The notes beneath the pieces were generated by a model. It did not search any database. It was not told the DNA's origin and saw nothing but the letters and a program-made list of their open reading frames with translations. This document shows, in pieces, positions 4,260 through 5,176 of a stretch of DNA of 5,176 nt. Position 1 is the stretch's first letter; every line of letters begins with the position of its first letter. The DNA is from Acidimicrobiales bacterium (GTDB lineage: Bacteria; Actinomycetota; Acidimicrobiia; Acidimicrobiales; RAAP-2). The DNA is taken from the NCBI GenBank assembly GCA_017882985.1, contig JADGOK010000096.1, positions 1-5,176 on the forward strand, written 5' to 3'. A program made the position numbers and the translations under genes.

Positions 4260-5176
4260 ATGACGCCGCGCAACTCGCCACCGGCGCCGCGCAAGTCAAC
4301 AGTGGTCTCGCGCCGGCACCTCTTCACCTGGCTCGCGGGAGGGGTCGGCGCGATCGCTGTCGCCGGAGTCACCGGATTCGAACTGGTGGACCACGGCGTG
4401 CTGCCGGGCAAGCGATTACTCGATCAGATTGACGGTGCCTGTTCGGTGCCCGCCACCACGATGTCCTTCGCACCGATCGGCCCGAGCGAAACAGGCAGTT
4501 TCTACTCAAAGGCTCGACAACGTACCGTGGGCTACACCATTGCGTATCCACCGGGTCACCGTCCGGGTGAACGACTCGCGCTCGTCGTGATGCTGCACGG
4601 GTTCGGGAACAATCACGCCACCGCGTTGTTTGGCATGTCGCCTGCACAGGCCGTGGCGCTACGCGTGGGTGGATCGCTACTTCGACCAATGGCGATGGTC
4701 ACTGTTGACGGCGGTGACGGGTACTGGAATCCCCATCCCGGCGACGACCCGATGACGATGGTCATCGACGAACTCATCCCTTACTGCCAGCGAAAGGGAC
4801 TCGGCGTTTCGCCGAACCGGATCGGCCTTATGGGTATCTCCATGGGTGGTTACGGAGCGCTCGCCATCGCCGAGCGGCGTCCCGACCTCGTGTCCGCGCT
4901 CGCGGTAATCAGTCCCGCGGTGTGGACCTCGTACGCGCAGGCGCGCGCGGCAAGCTCCGGGGCGTTCGCGTCGGCGTCGGCGTTCGCGGCGGGCAACGTC
5001 ATCGCGCACGCCGGTGCGTTAACGGGGATCCCCGTACGGATCGCGTCGGGTGCCGATGACCCGTTCCACCCGGGTGTCGAGAAGCTCGCGGGTGTGCTCG
5101 GCTCGAACAGCACGGTCGAGTTCCCTTCCGGCTGTCACACCGAGCCGTTCTTCGTCGAACAGGAGCCGCTTTCGTT
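4260..5176 (+). CDS. Exported alpha/beta-hydrolase-fold esterase, truncated by the window edge
   Basis: The frame is open for 305 codons to the right edge with no stop. The N-terminus (MTPRNSPPAPRKSTVVSRRHLF) leads into a hydrophobic run to about residue 40, with R18-R19 in an SRRxLF context resembling a twin-arginine leader. No clear cleavage site is seen, so it may stay as a membrane anchor. The hydrolase fold follows: strand LALVVMLHGFG (106-116, the HG oxyanion motif), VTVDGGDGYWNP (147-158), nucleophile elbow GISMGGYGAL (192-201, S194), acid SGADDPF (D266 or D267), and base GCHTEPFF (H293). The triad is complete, so an active serine hydrolase is expected; the substrate is unknown. With the catalytic His already past, few residues are probably missing. 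The ATG at 4260 has GGAAG nine bases upstream; in-frame TTG codons at 4239 and 4242 are alternatives. Its composition matches its neighbours. Confidence 0.88.
   Translation, partial: MTPRNSPPAPRKSTVVSRRHLFTWLAGGVGAIAVAGVTGFELVDHGVLPGKRLLDQIDGACSVPATTMSFAPIGPSETGSFYSKARQRTVGYTIAYPPGHRPGERLALVVMLHGFGNNHATALFGMSPAQAVALRVGGSLLRPMAMVTVDGGDGYWNPHPGDDPMTMVIDELIPYCQRKGLGVSPNRIGLMGISMGGYGALAIAERRPDLVSALAVISPAVWTSYAQARAASSGAFASASAFAAGNVIAHAGALTGIPVRIASGADDPFHPGVEKLAGVLGSNSTVEFPSGCHTEPFFVEQEPLS

Noticed and set aside
3965..4689. Minus-strand open frames at 3965-4411 and 4369-4689 opposite tadA and the hydrolase.
   Set aside because: Both are antisense to genes with complete catalytic motifs and show only shadow-like composition.
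1..5176. Mobile elements, CRISPR arrays, toxin-antitoxin pairs or defence genes.
   Set aside because: I looked for spaced direct repeats, terminal inverted repeats, transposase or integrase motifs, and tRNA 3' end duplications that would mark an integration site at tRNA-Ser. None was seen.

Overview
This window looks like an ordinary chromosomal stretch from a high-GC member of the Actinomycetota, possibly of the Acidimicrobiia type. The clues are the high GC content, a GabT that resembles actinobacterial GabT along its whole length, a DUF2510 membrane protein (a domain mostly found in Actinomycetota), a secreted propeller with repeated Cys pairs, GTG starts, and hairpins without U tracts. 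The lineage is inferred from protein style and is not proven. There is no sign of a phage, transposon, integron or CRISPR array.

Left block (1-3413), all on the minus strand. Read in the direction of transcription, it holds gabT (4-aminobutyrate aminotransferase), a lipoprotein predicted to be a seven-bladed beta-propeller with one Cys pair per blade, a small DUF2510 membrane protein of unknown function, and the first 36 codons of a nitrobindin/FABP-like heme-binding beta-barrel protein that runs off the left edge. The spacings are 143, 115 and 46 bases. A GC-rich hairpin lies in each of the first two gaps, so gabT, the lipoprotein gene and the DUF2510 gene may be separate or only partly coupled units. 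The DUF2510 and heme-protein genes are close enough to share a transcript.

Middle block (3484-3730). A tRNA-Ser(CGA) gene lies on the minus strand and is followed by a textbook intrinsic terminator whose T-rich tail abuts the upstream region of gabT. Upstream of the tRNA, in the divergent gap before tadA, is a perfect 12-base inverted repeat (3661-3696) that no gene explains.

Right block (3726-5176), plus strand. It contains tadA (tRNA adenosine-34 deaminase) and then an exported alpha/beta-hydrolase-fold esterase with a twin-arginine-like leader, truncated by the right edge close to its natural end. A hairpin between the two genes is an exact 20-base copy of a segment inside tadA.

Apart from tRNA-Ser and tadA, which both serve translation, the genes have no obvious shared pathway. 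I find no convincing undescribed multi-gene system. The best leads are the two hairpin/repeat elements around tadA and the regular Cys-pair propeller lipoprotein. There is no gene-free stretch longer than 300 bases.
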